Assembly (NCBI GenBank): GCA_021713295.1
Contig: JAKJJU010000003.1
Location: forward strand, 53,193 to 117,192
Source: Thiotrichales bacterium 19S3-11
GTDB taxonomy: Bacteria; Pseudomonadota; Gammaproteobacteria; Francisellales; Francisellaceae
Direction: 5' to 3'
DNA length: 64,000 nucleotides
Numbering within the stretch: the stretch's first letter is position 1; every line of letters starts with the position of its first letter. The translations under genes and the position numbers were made by a program. This document shows positions 20,321 to 29,466 of this stretch, in pieces. The notes under the pieces were generated by a model. It was not told where the DNA came from and made no database searches. It saw only the letters and a list, made by a program, of their open reading frames with translations.

Positions 20321-20598
20321 GCTTCTTGTAGCGTTACATTTAATTCTAGTACAGAGTGGCCATCAATATTGCCAACATCAACATTGACCTTTTCTCTGTC
20401 AACTTTAACGTATTTAGCAATGACTTCCATAATTTCTTGTTGTAATTTAGCTAGTATTTCAGGTGAAGCCAAAACGCCGTCATCACCACTGCCTGAGCGT
20501 TCAGCTCTTTGGTGGGCGACAATAATCTGTAGGCGCTCTTTAGCGATATCGGCAGATTGCTTTGTGTCTCTTGAGCGAAATAAATCAAAAAATCCCAT
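20317..20598 (-). CDS. minE: cell division topological specificity factor MinE
   Basis: MinE stimulates the MinD ATPase and drives the pole-to-pole oscillation that places the division septum. The 93-residue protein shows the usual MGFFDLFRSRD membrane-targeting N-terminus, the AKERLQIIVAHQRAER anti-MinCD segment and a C-terminal dimerisation domain ending VLELNVTLQEA. It is the last gene of minC-minD-minE, three bases after minD. Confidence 0.96.
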   Translation of the reverse strand: MGFFDLFRSRDTKQSADIAKERLQIIVAHQRAERSGSGDDGVLASPEILAKLQQEIMEVIAKYVKVDREKVNVDVGNIDGHSVLELNVTLQEA

Positions 20599-20601
20599 TA
20601 C

Positions 20602-21483
20602 CTATGCCCTCGCGCCTTTAAATATTCTCTGCAAAAACCCAACTTTTTTAGCCTCAATGTAACGCAGTGGTTTATCTTCTCCTAAGAAGCGTTCAACTGC
20701 ATCAATATAAGCTTGTCCTGCATCGCTGTCATCATCCATAATAACTGGTACACCTGCATTAGATGCTTTTAAAACGGCTTTAGACTCAGGTATGACACCC
20801 AATAAAGGAATCGATAAAATATCTTTAACGTCACTTAAAGATAGCATTTCACCATTATCAACGCGATCGGGTGAATAGCGAGTTAATAATAGGTGCTCTT
20901 TTATAGGATCTTCTCCTACTTCAGCTCGGCGACTTTTGCTTGATAGTACACCTAGGATTCGATCAGAATCCCGAACTGAGGAAACTTCAGGGTTGGTAAC
21001 AACAATGGCTTCATCAGCAAAGTACATTGCCATTAAAGCTCCTTTTTCAATGCCTGCTGGAGAGTCACAAACAATATAGTCAAACTCTTGAGCTAACTCA
21101 TCTAAAATTTTGCCAACAGCATCTTGCTTAAGTGCATCCTTATCGCGCGTTTGAGAGGCAGGTAGGATGTATAGGTTATCAATGCGCTTATCTTTTATTA
21201 GCGTTTGTTTGATATTAGACTCACCATTAACAAGGTTAATAAAGTCATAGACAACACGTCGTTCACAACCCATGACAAGGTCAAGGTTTCTTAAGCCTAC
21301 ATCAAAGTCAATGACAACGGTTTTATTGCCTTTTTGGGCAAGCCCAGAAGCAAATGCAGCACTTGTGGTTGTTTTGCCAACGCCTCCTTTGCCTGAAGTG
21401 ATAACAATAATTTTGGCTTTTTTGTCAACTTTATCATTGGTTTCATTATTTTCTTTTTTATCATTTACTTCTACATCACTCAC
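20602..21483 (-). CDS. minD: septum site-determining ATPase MinD
   Basis: MinD is a membrane-cycling ParA-type ATPase that recruits MinC. The deviant Walker A SGKGGVGKTTT (residues 30-40) has the signature lysine. The VIDFDVGLRNLDLVMG and CDSPAGIEKGA motifs follow, and the C-terminal amphipathic membrane-targeting helix is GFLQRIFKG. The 293 residues include an unusual N-terminal extension of about 24 residues, very rich in Asp, Glu, Asn and Lys, compared with E. coli MinD (270). The start ATG is supported only moderately by the upstream AGAGGAT. Confidence 0.97.
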   Translation of the reverse strand: MSDVEVNDKKENNETNDKVDKKAKIIVITSGKGGVGKTTTSAAFASGLAQKGNKTVVIDFDVGLRNLDLVMGCERRVVYDFINLVNGESNIKQTLIKDKRIDNLYILPASQTRDKDALKQDAVGKILDELAQEFDYIVCDSPAGIEKGALMAMYFADEAIVVTNPEVSSVRDSDRILGVLSSKSRRAEVGEDPIKEHLLLTRYSPDRVDNGEMLSLSDVKDILSIPLLGVIPESKAVLKASNAGVPVIMDDDSDAGQAYIDAVERFLGEDKPLRYIEAKKVGFLQRIFKGARA

Positions 21484-21522
21484 GGTATGATCCTCTATTT
21501 ACTGTTAAATCAGTTCAGTCAT

Positions 21523-22251
21523 TTAGTTAATGGGTAAGATCATTAACTGTCCATCCTTTAAGTATATTTGATGTGAGCGATTTTGCTCACTATGGTAACC
21601 ATCTTCAAACAAGCGGTACTGTCCAGCAATGGAAATTAAGTTCGCTTCTAGGTTATGGCAGAAGATGCGTGCATCGGCATTACCATTAATACCTGCTAGA
21701 GCTCGACCACGTAAAGTACCATAGACATGAATACTACCTTCAGCTAGTAACTCTGCACCTGGGCTTACTGTTGATGTAACAATTAAGTCACCTTCTGATG
21801 CATAGACCTGTTGGCCAGAACGAATTGGTGTGTCAATGATGAGGCTTTGCTTATTGTATTGGCGTAATTGCGCTTCAGAGAGCTTTTTACCGTTAGTTGC
21901 GTTGTCGTTAGCATCTTTTGTTTGCCTTGGCTGAGCTGTAAGGCGTGCTTCAGTTAGAATTGGCAACTTAAGTGATCTGATTTTTTCTTGCCAATTGGAA
22001 TTTTTAGCACAATAACCAACGGGAATTAATGCATGTTTGGTTAAAATATTATTCAATGACTCTAGGTCAAGTTCTGTTTCATCTTTTTCAATATCTAGTA
22101 GGTCAATTACAACGGGTGCTTGATTGAAAAACTTAGGTGCTTGTTCTTTTTTTTTGGCAAGTTCGTTATCAATCGTATCAATATTATTACTGGTTAATTG
22201 CAACACGCTAAGTGTGAACAATCGACCTTTAAGCTGAAATGCTGCTTCCAT
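21523..22251 (-). CDS. minC: septum site-determining protein MinC
   Basis: MinC inhibits FtsZ polymerisation away from midcell. The 242 residues comprise an N-terminal FtsZ-interacting domain (MEAAFQLKGRLFTLSVLQL), a linker, and the C-terminal beta-helix. That helix contains the RSGQQVYASEGDLIVTSTVSPGAELLAEG and RGRALAG features of the MinD-binding MinC_C domain. It is the first gene of minCDE, 39 bp from minD. Confidence 0.95.
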   Translation of the reverse strand: MEAAFQLKGRLFTLSVLQLTSNNIDTIDNELAKKKEQAPKFFNQAPVVIDLLDIEKDETELDLESLNNILTKHALIPVGYCAKNSNWQEKIRSLKLPILTEARLTAQPRQTKDANDNATNGKKLSEAQLRQYNKQSLIIDTPIRSGQQVYASEGDLIVTSTVSPGAELLAEGSIHVYGTLRGRALAGINGNADARIFCHNLEANLISIAGQYRLFEDGYHSEQNRSHQIYLKDGQLMILPIN

Positions 22252-22448
22252 GTTGCCTCTTTTTTGTTTCGGTTAGTTATTTTACCTTGTATAGTGTATG
22301 GCTTTATAGCGTTAGTATCCAGCTTTCGCAAGAAAAAAATTATAAATATTGTCTGTATGTCTATTTGATTTGCAGCAATTTAAACAAAAAAGTGATTATA
22401 ATACAGAAAAGTGTTTAGAGGTTATAGCATAAAAAGGTCATATTCAAA

Positions 22449-23480
22449 TTGAGGCAGCCAGTTTATTTAAGTTTTATACTAATTATTCTCATTGCTAGTG
22501 CATCATTTATCTTTTTAATGACAGGTGAGGCAGCAATAAGTTTTCATTCTTTAGTTGGGCTATTGATCGCCATATTTGATCAAAAAAATCAGATGACATT
22601 ATTAGATCAAGTCGTATTATTTATTAAGTTGCCTGTATTAGTTGCAAGTTTATTAGTTGGCATTATTTATGGCTTTTCAGGTGGGCTAATGCAGGGTTTA
22701 TTAAGAAACCCTTTAGCAGATCCTGGTATATTAGGTGTATCATCCGGTGCATCCCTAATGGTAGTTTTAGGCTTATGGTTTTTTTCAACGCCATTAATCG
22801 TTAGTTTGAACCAAAATATTATGATTTTAATTTTAGCTGCAATAGGCAGTGGCATTGTTTTAATGGTGATGTATTTAGTTTCAATTTTATTTATTAATGG
22901 CAAAGTAACAGGCGTTTTACTAGCAGGTATTGCATTGGCCTCTATTTTCTCATCAGTCTTGATGCTTGTGATGACTTTCTCTCAAGCAAATAACCTTCAT
23001 TTTGCTTTAAGTTGGCTAATGGGGGGTATTCAGAGTGTATCATGGCCTTTATTGGGATTTGATGCTGTGATGGTGGTTATTATTCTATTTATATTGCCGA
23101 AGAGTGCATCTGCGTTGGATATACTGGCACTAGGAGAATTAGATGCTAAAGCAAGCGGTGTTAACATTAATCAGTTATTAGTTATTGTATTAATTGGTTT
23201 ATCAGTAATGATGGCCGTTGCTGTCTCTATTGCAGGGCCTATTGCATTTGTTGGGCTCATAGCACCACATATTGTGCGTCTTTTTGGAATACGACGCCAC
23301 TTAGCACTTTTGATTAACAGTGCATTAACAGGTGGTTTATTAGTGCTTGTTGCAGAGATTTTTGCAAGATGCTTGTTTGCACCTTATATTTTACCATTAG
23401 GTGCTATTACAGCATTAACCGGCGCGCCATTTTTTTTGATGCTATTATGGCGCTCTAGGAAATTAAGTTTATTTATTTGA
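22449..23480 (+). CDS. FecCD-family iron-siderophore/heme/cobalamin ABC transporter permease, orphan
   Basis: The 343-residue protein has about ten membrane helices and the FecCD/BtuC signature regions: [18 protein letters not shown], the [12 protein letters not shown] coupling-helix region and [18 protein letters not shown]. Such permeases import iron chelates, heme or cobalamin with an ATPase and a periplasmic binding protein. Neither partner is adjacent. The start is TTG with AAAGG some distance upstream. A good -10 hexamer TATAAT lies at 22397-22402. The 3' end overlaps rpmG by 8 bp. Confidence 0.88.
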   Translation: MRQPVYLSFILIILIASASFIFLMTGEAAISFHSLVGLLIAIFDQKNQMTLLDQVVLFIKLPVLVASLLVGIIYGFSGGLMQGLLRNPLADPGILGVSSGASLMVVLGLWFFSTPLIVSLNQNIMILILAAIGSGIVLMVMYLVSILFINGKVTGVLLAGIALASIFSSVLMLVMTFSQANNLHFALSWLMGGIQSVSWPLLGFDAVMVVIILFILPKSASALDILALGELDAKASGVNINQLLVIVLIGLSVMMAVAVSIAGPIAFVGLIAPHIVRLFGIRRHLALLINSALTGGLLVLVAEIFARCLFAPYILPLGAITALTGAPFFLMLLWRSRKLSLFI

Positions 23481-23628
23481 TTTTTGCTTCTTTATAAATA
23501 ACATGCTTACGAACAACTGGGTCAAACTTTTTAATTTCAAATTTTCCAGTCATTGTACGCTTATTTTTATCCGTTGTATAAAAGTGGCCTGTACCAGCTG
23601 TTGAGACAAGTCTTATTTTTTCACGCAT
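23473..23628 (-). CDS. rpmG: 50S ribosomal protein L33
   Basis: This is a 51-residue protein ([19 protein letters not shown], then [16 protein letters not shown] and [14 protein letters not shown]) of the proteobacterial L33 type without the zinc cysteines. AAGGAG lies just before the ATG. It sits 11 bp downstream of rpmB, as in E. coli, and its stop overlaps the convergent FecCD-type permease gene by 8 bp. Confidence 0.97.
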   Translation of the reverse strand: MREKIRLVSTAGTGHFYTTDKNKRTMTGKFEIKKFDPVVRKHVIYKEAKIK

Positions 23629-23639
23629 GAGAATTCTCC

Positions 23640-23876
23640 TTATACTTTGATGCCGCGGCTGCGGATATCAGCTAATACACTATCAATACCTTTCTTATCG
23701 ATAATACGCATACCTTTAGCACTGACGCGTAATTTCACATAACGATTTTCACTTTCCACCCAAAAACGATGGCTGTGAAGATTAGGTAGAAAACGACGTC
23801 TTGTTTTGTTGTGCGCATGAGAGACATTATTACCACTCATTGGGCGCTTGTTTGTAACCATACATACTCTGGACAT
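23640..23876 (-). CDS. rpmB: 50S ribosomal protein L28
   Basis: L28 is a 78-residue large-subunit protein. The start at [17 protein letters not shown] is chosen because it gives the family length and start. An in-frame ATG four codons upstream merely overlaps the GGAGG Shine-Dalgarno. Conserved [16 protein letters not shown] and [14 protein letters not shown] are present. It forms an operon with rpmG. Confidence 0.98.
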   Translation of the reverse strand: MSRVCMVTNKRPMSGNNVSHAHNKTRRRFLPNLHSHRFWVESENRYVKLRVSAKGMRIIDKKGIDSVLADIRSRGIKV

Positions 23877-23927
23877 GATAACCTCCAAAATTAAACCATA
23901 AAAAACTAAAATTCTTCAAGGCTGGAA

Positions 23928-23956
23928 TTTATATCAGATATTGATAAAAATAACAA
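23928..23956 (-). promoter_or_regulatory. sigma70-type promoter of rpmB-rpmG
   Basis: Read on the minus strand, TTGTTA (23956-23951) and TATAAA (23933-23928) are separated by exactly 17 bases and lie about 50 bp upstream of rpmB. Confidence 0.6.
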
Positions 23957-24004
23957 GTGTTAGACCAAAAAGAATCATAAAAAGTAGTGATTTGAGCTAA
24001 GGCA

Positions 24005-25348
24005 TTAACTATTCGTTTCATCAAGGCTGAGCATCTTAGAATTATAGTCATATTCAATAATCTCAGCATAGCGGGCCCAGTCAATAAATGTATTTAAGAT
24101 ACGTTCTGCTTCTTTTTCGCTGAAGTGATCTTCAAGTTCCGTTAAAAATCGTGACTGAGGTGCTCGTTTGTTAGGGCGTTCTTTTAATACTTTAACAACA
24201 TGGCGTGCTAATGGAATGTTTTGCAGTAATAATCTAGAAAATAGAACCTTACGATTAGTAATATCAGCGTTAACAAAGGTTTTTCCAAGTTCAGTCATGG
24301 TAATATCACCTTCAGCAATATGTGCCAGCTGTAGTACGGATAAAATTTCTAAAATGGGAAATAAATCATCAACATCTAAACGGACGTAGTCAGCAACTTC
24401 TGGTAAGTCAATCGCACCTTTTTCTTGCATTTCATACATTTCAGATAATAGACCGGTTAATTCAGCAATTTCAGTTGCTGGTAAGCGATAAGCAATCGTC
24501 AACGCGCGACGGCGGTTCATTCGCTCGCCTAGTTCTTTTGTTTGCGCTGTTGTCATCATACGATAGACTTCATCAATTAAATGACTAACAGCTAAGTCTT
24601 TAGCATTTCGAGGTCTGGGTAAATCAATTTTTAACTCACCTCGAATAAAGCCTGGATTGCTACCAAAAATAATAACACGATCAGCAGTTAATACCGCCTC
24701 TTCAATATTATGGGTAACAAATAAAATACCTTTCATATCATTATTTTTTTCCCATAATTCAAGTAAGTCCTCACGAAGTGTTTCAGCCGTTAATACATCA
24801 AGCGCTGAAAAAGGCTCATCCATTAATAAAATGTCAGGTTTTAAAACTAATGCACGAGCAAAGCCAACACGTTGGCGCATTCCACCAGATAATTCTTTAG
24901 GGTAGGCATTTTCAAAACCATCAAGACCAATCATATCAATTGCATCAATGGCACGTTGTCTTCTTTCTTTGCGTGGGATATTGCGAGCTTCTAGACCTAG
25001 TTCTACATTTTCTAATACGGTTAACCATGGCATCAAAGCAAAGCTTTGAAATACCATAGAGATATCAGAAACAGGTTCAGTAACCGCTGTGCCTCGGTAG
25101 AGTACCTCACCTGATGTTGGTGCACTTAAGCCAGCAATGATTCTCAGCAAAGTTGACTTGCCTGAACCGGATTTTCCAAGCAATGCAACAATTTCCCCTT
25201 CTTTAAGTGTGAAATTTACATTCTCCAGCACAACAAGGTCTTGTTTGTCTGGGTTTTGAAATGCTTTGTTCACATTACTAACGCTAATGATGCTTTTTAA
25301 GTCAATTGATTGATTGTGCGAATGTGATGATTGAAGTTTACTTGTCAT
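24005..25348 (-). CDS. ABC transporter ATPase with C-terminal AAA-associated domain (nitrate/sulfonate/anion type)
   Basis: The N-terminal two-thirds is a NrtD/SsuB/TauB-type ATPase: Walker A LLGKSGSGKSTLL, signature LSGGMRQRVGFARAL, Walker B DILLMDEPFSAL and the switch His in FVTHN. The last 150 or so residues form the AAA-associated C-terminal domain (COG4754-like), absent from ordinary family members. The ATG at 25348, eight bases after the permease stop and preceded by GGAG, is preferred to the upstream ATG at 25384 that would lie inside the permease gene. It pairs with the duplicated permease. The substrate, perhaps an organic anion, sulfonate or nitrate, is unknown, and no periplasmic binding protein is nearby. 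Confidence 0.9.
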   Translation of the reverse strand: MTSKLQSSHSHNQSIDLKSIISVSNVNKAFQNPDKQDLVVLENVNFTLKEGEIVALLGKSGSGKSTLLRIIAGLSAPTSGEVLYRGTAVTEPVSDISMVFQSFALMPWLTVLENVELGLEARNIPRKERRQRAIDAIDMIGLDGFENAYPKELSGGMRQRVGFARALVLKPDILLMDEPFSALDVLTAETLREDLLELWEKNNDMKGILFVTHNIEEAVLTADRVIIFGSNPGFIRGELKIDLPRPRNAKDLAVSHLIDEVYRMMTTAQTKELGERMNRRRALTIAYRLPATEIAELTGLLSEMYEMQEKGAIDLPEVADYVRLDVDDLFPILEILSVLQLAHIAEGDITMTELGKTFVNADITNRKVLFSRLLLQNIPLARHVVKVLKERPNKRAPQSRFLTELEDHFSEKEAERILNTFIDWARYAEIIEYDYNSKMLSLDETNS

Positions 25349-25355
25349 AATCAGA

Positions 25356-27095
25356 TTACTCCATTTTGTAGCGTGTTTCAGCAAAGCGATAAAGTCGTCG
25401 CCAAAATAAGCGATTAACTAACGTTACCCAAAAACACATAACGATAACGCCTAGGGCAACTTCAGGCATGTGTCCTAGTGTTGTATTTTCAGTAATATAG
25501 GAGCCAAGTCCTGTTGCCATAAACTTTTGATGATTCCAGTCAATCACTTCCGCTACAATACTGGCATTCCAAGAGCCACCAGCTGCCGTAATTGCGCCTG
25601 TTACATAAAAAGGAAACACGGAAGGGATTAAATATTTTGTCCACTTAGTCCAGCCGGATAGTTGCAAATTTCTAGAAGCTAGCTTTAACTCCTGAGGAAT
25701 TGCAGAGGCACCAGCAATAACGTTAAATAAGATATACCATTGTGTGCCCAAAATCATTAAAGGTGCACACCAAATTTGGAAGTTCAAGTGCCAAGCAAGC
25801 ACAATGACAGCAAATGGCCCGTAAAGTAAATTAGCAGGAAAAGCGGCTAAAATTTGTGCGATGGGTTGAATTGCCTGTGCAAGTTTAGGGCGAGTGCCAA
25901 TCCAAATGCCAATTGGAATCCAAATAAAAGAGCACAAAATAATTAAAATAAAGACGCGAGCACCTGTATAAAAACCAAGGATAAAGACATGGAGTGTTTC
26001 TTTAAGGTTAATATTGGTACTAGCGTAAATAAAATTCCAAGTCAAATAGACAAAAATAATACCGCATATCGTTAATGATAAATACCAGACAAACGCAGAG
26101 ATAGTGCTTGGTTTTTTATCGGCAAAAAAGTGAGAATTATGCCTATGCGGTCGTTTTTCAAGAAGTTTAAGATTAACAAAGTGATTTGCATATATACCAA
26201 ATAAAAAACTAAAACGCTTCATCCATGGGGCGCGTTTCATTACATTTAAAAACCAAGAAGACTGGTTCTGCTCTTGAATATCAGTAACAACAAATTTTTC
26301 ACTCCAAGCCACTAATGGGCGAAATAGGAGTTGGTCATACAGTAAAATAACAATTAGCATAGCAATGAGTGCATAGAGAATTGCATTGGCATTACCTAAA
26401 TTAAGTGCTGTTTGAATATATGAGCCAATACCAGGAAGCATCACTTCGTGGTGGCCAACAGAAATCGCTTCTGATGCAACAACAAAAAACCATCCGCCTG
26501 ACATAGACATCATGGCATTCCATAATAAACCAGGCATGGAAAAGGGAACTTCTAATTTCCAAAATCGTTGCCAAGCAGAGAGTTTATACATGCTGGCTGC
26601 TTCATTAAGCTCTTTGGGAATTGTCCTTAGCGACTGATAAAAACTTAATGTCATATTCCAAACTTGAGAGGTAAATACAGCAAAAATAGCTGCACATTGT
26701 GGCCCAAGCATTGATCCAGGAAATAATGCAACAAATGCGACAATTAAAATAGATAAATAGCCTAAAATAGGTACGGATTGTAATATGTCAATAATTGGAA
26801 TAATGACCTTTCCTGCTCGTACGCTTTTTGCTGCGAGCGCTCCGACAATGAAGCTAAAAACAAAAGATAGAATAAGTGCAATAAACATTCGAAGCACAGT
26901 TTCTAGTGCATAACGAGGCAAATACCATGGATTAAGATGAATCACTGGTAAGTGTTCAAATGAAAAACTGCCACCGAGGTTAGAACCAGTCCAAGCGAGT
27001 GCCAGTAAAACACTAAAAACTAGAAATAGTGCAAATAAATCCCATTTATTTGGAAGAAGCTGAGTTGCTGGTTGGTTAAATAAGGTATTTCTCAT
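25356..27095 (-). CDS. duplicated ABC transporter permease (COG4986-like)
   Basis: The 579 residues contain two fused binding-protein-dependent permease domains, each with about six helices. The coupling-loop regions are EAASMYKLSAWQRFWKLEVP in the first half and KLASRNLQLSGWTKWTKYLI in the second. This internal duplication is typical of the anion-type duplicated permeases, where one chain supplies both membrane halves. It is the first gene of a two-gene operon with the AAA-tailed ATPase. Confidence 0.9.
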   Translation of the reverse strand: MRNTLFNQPATQLLPNKWDLFALFLVFSVLLALAWTGSNLGGSFSFEHLPVIHLNPWYLPRYALETVLRMFIALILSFVFSFIVGALAAKSVRAGKVIIPIIDILQSVPILGYLSILIVAFVALFPGSMLGPQCAAIFAVFTSQVWNMTLSFYQSLRTIPKELNEAASMYKLSAWQRFWKLEVPFSMPGLLWNAMMSMSGGWFFVVASEAISVGHHEVMLPGIGSYIQTALNLGNANAILYALIAMLIVILLYDQLLFRPLVAWSEKFVVTDIQEQNQSSWFLNVMKRAPWMKRFSFLFGIYANHFVNLKLLEKRPHRHNSHFFADKKPSTISAFVWYLSLTICGIIFVYLTWNFIYASTNINLKETLHVFILGFYTGARVFILIILCSFIWIPIGIWIGTRPKLAQAIQPIAQILAAFPANLLYGPFAVIVLAWHLNFQIWCAPLMILGTQWYILFNVIAGASAIPQELKLASRNLQLSGWTKWTKYLIPSVFPFYVTGAITAAGGSWNASIVAEVIDWNHQKFMATGLGSYITENTTLGHMPEVALGVIVMCFWVTLVNRLFWRRLYRFAETRYKME

Positions 27096-27198
27096 GGCAC
27101 CAAACTCCTAGCGTTTAACTTATAGAAGGTTATGCGAGAAAGAATCTAACATTATTAACAATTAAATGATAGAAGTTTTTTTGAAAAAATAGATAATG

Positions 27199-27227
27199 TT
27201 GATATCATAGGGCAAATAAATTATGTT
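27199..27227 (+). promoter_or_regulatory. sigma70-type promoter of the OmpA-like gene
   Basis: TTGATA (27199-27204) and TATGTT (27222-27227) are separated by 17 bases and end about 47 bp before the ATG. Confidence 0.6.
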
Positions 27228-27274
27228 ATTGTACAGTTTATCTTTAAGTTTAAAAATTTTAAAAGGAGTTTGCT

Positions 27275-28261
27275 ATGGCGCTTAAATGTAAGGTAGCAAT
27301 TTTATCGGTGGCACTTGCAACAGTATTAGCTACATCAACTGCTCAGGCAGATATTTATAATCAAGGCTCTGGTTTTTATGTTGAGCCTGCTGTTGGTGGT
27401 TGGGTTGATGCTTCAAATGCATATGATTCATCGCCTGTAGGTTCAGTGAGTGTAGGTTATAAGATTAATCACCAGTTTGCAGTACAAGTAGCCCCTTATG
27501 CGGGTGCTACTGCTAATGCGGTAGTAGGCGAGGGAATTTGGAATATTCCAACTAAAAGTCGCTGGAATCCATATGTTGCTATTGGTGCAGGTTATATGCA
27601 TATGGTTCATAGCGGTTTTGGTATGGATGCAGGTGTTGGTGTGCGTTATCAGGTGTCACAAAACCTTGATTTAACGCTTAATTATCGCTATATGCAGTTA
27701 TTCGATGATGACTGGAATAATGGTAATGTTATTACAGCAGGTATTAGAGTGTTTTTTGGGCAGGCAGATCAAAGCCCAGCAATGGATGATCAAGTTGTAA
27801 AAGAACAGTATGTACTACCAGAAGGTGTAGAACGTTGTAGCGGTGATATGTCGCAGGCAACTAAACAATCAACGGGCTGTTATAGTGTATCAAGCGATGA
27901 AGTAACGATGCACTTAGATGTTAAGTTTGCTTTTGATCGCTCTGTATTAACACCAGGTAGTAAAGTAGCTGTAACACGTCTGGCTACATTTATGAAACAG
28001 TATCCTGCAACAAATGTTGTACTTTACGGTTATGCTAGTTGGGAAGGCAAAGGCTCTAAATCATACAATAAGAAGCTATCGTTAAAACGCGCTAATGCTG
28101 TCCGAGTTTATTTGCGTGACTTAGGGATTGATAATACACGAATTAAAACAGTAGGCATGGGAATAACAAGTCCGATTGCATCAAATAAGACAGAGGCTGG
28201 GCGTGCACTTAATCGTAGGGTAGAAGCGGCTATTGGTCTTCCACTTAAACAAGCTAAATAG
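27275..28261 (+). CDS. OmpA-family outer-membrane protein
   Basis: This is a 328-residue protein with a clear signal peptide ending TSTAQA near residue 25. Residues about 30-165 have alternating hydrophobic strands ending in aromatic residues (GAGYMHMVHSGFG, YRYMQLFDDDW), consistent with an eight-stranded barrel. Residues about 205-320 are an OmpA C-terminal peptidoglycan-binding domain, with VKFAFDRSVLTPGSK, YGYASWEGKGSKSYNKKLS and LSLKRANAVRVYL, and GRALNRRVEAAIG at the end. Such proteins link outer membrane and peptidoglycan. AAAGGAG precedes the ATG. Two cysteines between the domains could form a disulfide. Confidence 0.93.
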   Translation: MALKCKVAILSVALATVLATSTAQADIYNQGSGFYVEPAVGGWVDASNAYDSSPVGSVSVGYKINHQFAVQVAPYAGATANAVVGEGIWNIPTKSRWNPYVAIGAGYMHMVHSGFGMDAGVGVRYQVSQNLDLTLNYRYMQLFDDDWNNGNVITAGIRVFFGQADQSPAMDDQVVKEQYVLPEGVERCSGDMSQATKQSTGCYSVSSDEVTMHLDVKFAFDRSVLTPGSKVAVTRLATFMKQYPATNVVLYGYASWEGKGSKSYNKKLSLKRANAVRVYLRDLGIDNTRIKTVGMGITSPIASNKTEAGRALNRRVEAAIGLPLKQAK

Positions 28262-28365
28262 CATTTTAATACAACGTTTAATCAATCATTAATTAAATTA
28301 AACTTTAATAGTGTCCAAGCTTTTTGCGTGCGCTGCTATTATCTATTGGTATTGTGAATACAAAG

Positions 28366-29466
28366 ATGACAAAACAAATTAAAGTGTTGCACACCGAATG
28401 GGGTGATGGCTGGGGAGGCCAGGAAATTAGAACAATTAAGGAAATGCAGGCAGTTACTGAGCGTGGTGTGAAGGTGTATTTAGCTTGCACAGCACATGCA
28501 CAGATTGGAAAAAGAGCAAAAGCATTAGGCTTTGAGGTTTTTTATTTTCCGTTTAAAGGTAATTGGGACTATAAGACGTTATTTGGCATTAAAAAACTGA
28601 TTAAAGACTTAAATATTGATATTGTTAATACCCACTCAAGTAAAGATACACTTGTTGGCGGTCTGGCAGCTAAGCTTTCAGGGCGTAAGTTTATTCGTAC
28701 GCGTCATTTATCAATCCCAGTAAAGAAGTCATCGTTGATGAATAAACTAGCTGATCATGTTATTACAACAGGAGAGGCCGTGCGTCAAAATATGATTAGT
28801 TATAGCGGCTTAAAGGCAAGTAAAGTAACATCTGTTGCAACGGGGGTTGATGAAGTTCAATTTGATCCTTTAGCTTATGACCCTATTAAAATGCGTCAGA
28901 AATTTGCGATTAAAGAAAGTGAAATTGCAGTTGGTATTATTGCAGTATTAAGAAATGGCAAGCGTCATGACCTATTTCTCCAAATGGGGAAACTACTGAA
29001 AGAAAAAAGTTTCAATGTTCGATTGATTATTGCAGGTAGTGGGCCTGGAGCAGAAAAAATTGAAGCATTGATTAAAGAGTTAGGCATGTCAGATTATGTT
29101 ACGTTAACGGGGCATATTGACCAGCCGCAAGAATTATTAAGTGCCTTGGATTACTTTGTATTAAGCTCAGATGCAGAAGGCGTTCCGCAGTCAGTTATTC
29201 AGGCGTTAGCGATGCAAAAGGCAGTATTAGCCACGGATGTTGGTAGTACTGCAGATTTATACCAAGGCGATAATTTTTTGCTTGTGCCACCAGGAAACCC
29301 TGCTTATTGGGCAGATCAACTAGAGAGTCTGATTAAAGACCCAGATAAGAAAAATAAGCTAGAATCTAATGCAAGAGGCTCAGTTTTAGAGGATTTTTCT
29401 ATCAAAGCAATGACTGATAAAGTGTTAAGCATTTATCACCAAGTCTTAGGGCTTGATGATGATTAA
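28366..29466 (+). CDS. GT4-family glycosyltransferase
   Basis: This is a GT-B-fold sugar transferase of about 366 residues, probably acting on the cell-surface glycolipid. The N-terminus KVLHTEWGDGWGGQE carries the Gly-Gly loop. The C-terminal half has RLIIAGSGPG, VTLTGHIDQPQELLSALDYFVLSSDAEGVPQ (E-x7-E type motif region) and GNPAYWADQLE. The ATG at 28366 is preferred to a TTG at 28324 because the conserved N-terminus begins there, though neither has a good Shine-Dalgarno. The 3' end overlaps the deacetylase gene, so the two are likely coupled and act on the same glycan. Confidence 0.85.
   Translation: MTKQIKVLHTEWGDGWGGQEIRTIKEMQAVTERGVKVYLACTAHAQIGKRAKALGFEVFYFPFKGNWDYKTLFGIKKLIKDLNIDIVNTHSSKDTLVGGLAAKLSGRKFIRTRHLSIPVKKSSLMNKLADHVITTGEAVRQNMISYSGLKASKVTSVATGVDEVQFDPLAYDPIKMRQKFAIKESEIAVGIIAVLRNGKRHDLFLQMGKLLKEKSFNVRLIIAGSGPGAEKIEALIKELGMSDYVTLTGHIDQPQELLSALDYFVLSSDAEGVPQSVIQALAMQKAVLATDVGSTADLYQGDNFLLVPPGNPAYWADQLESLIKDPDKKNKLESNARGSVLEDFSIKAMTDKVLSIYHQVLGLDDD

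Noticed and set aside
24168..24905. Several plus-strand frames antisense to the ABC transporter ATPase gene
   Set aside because: They are low-complexity shadow frames opposite a clear ATPase with intact motifs.
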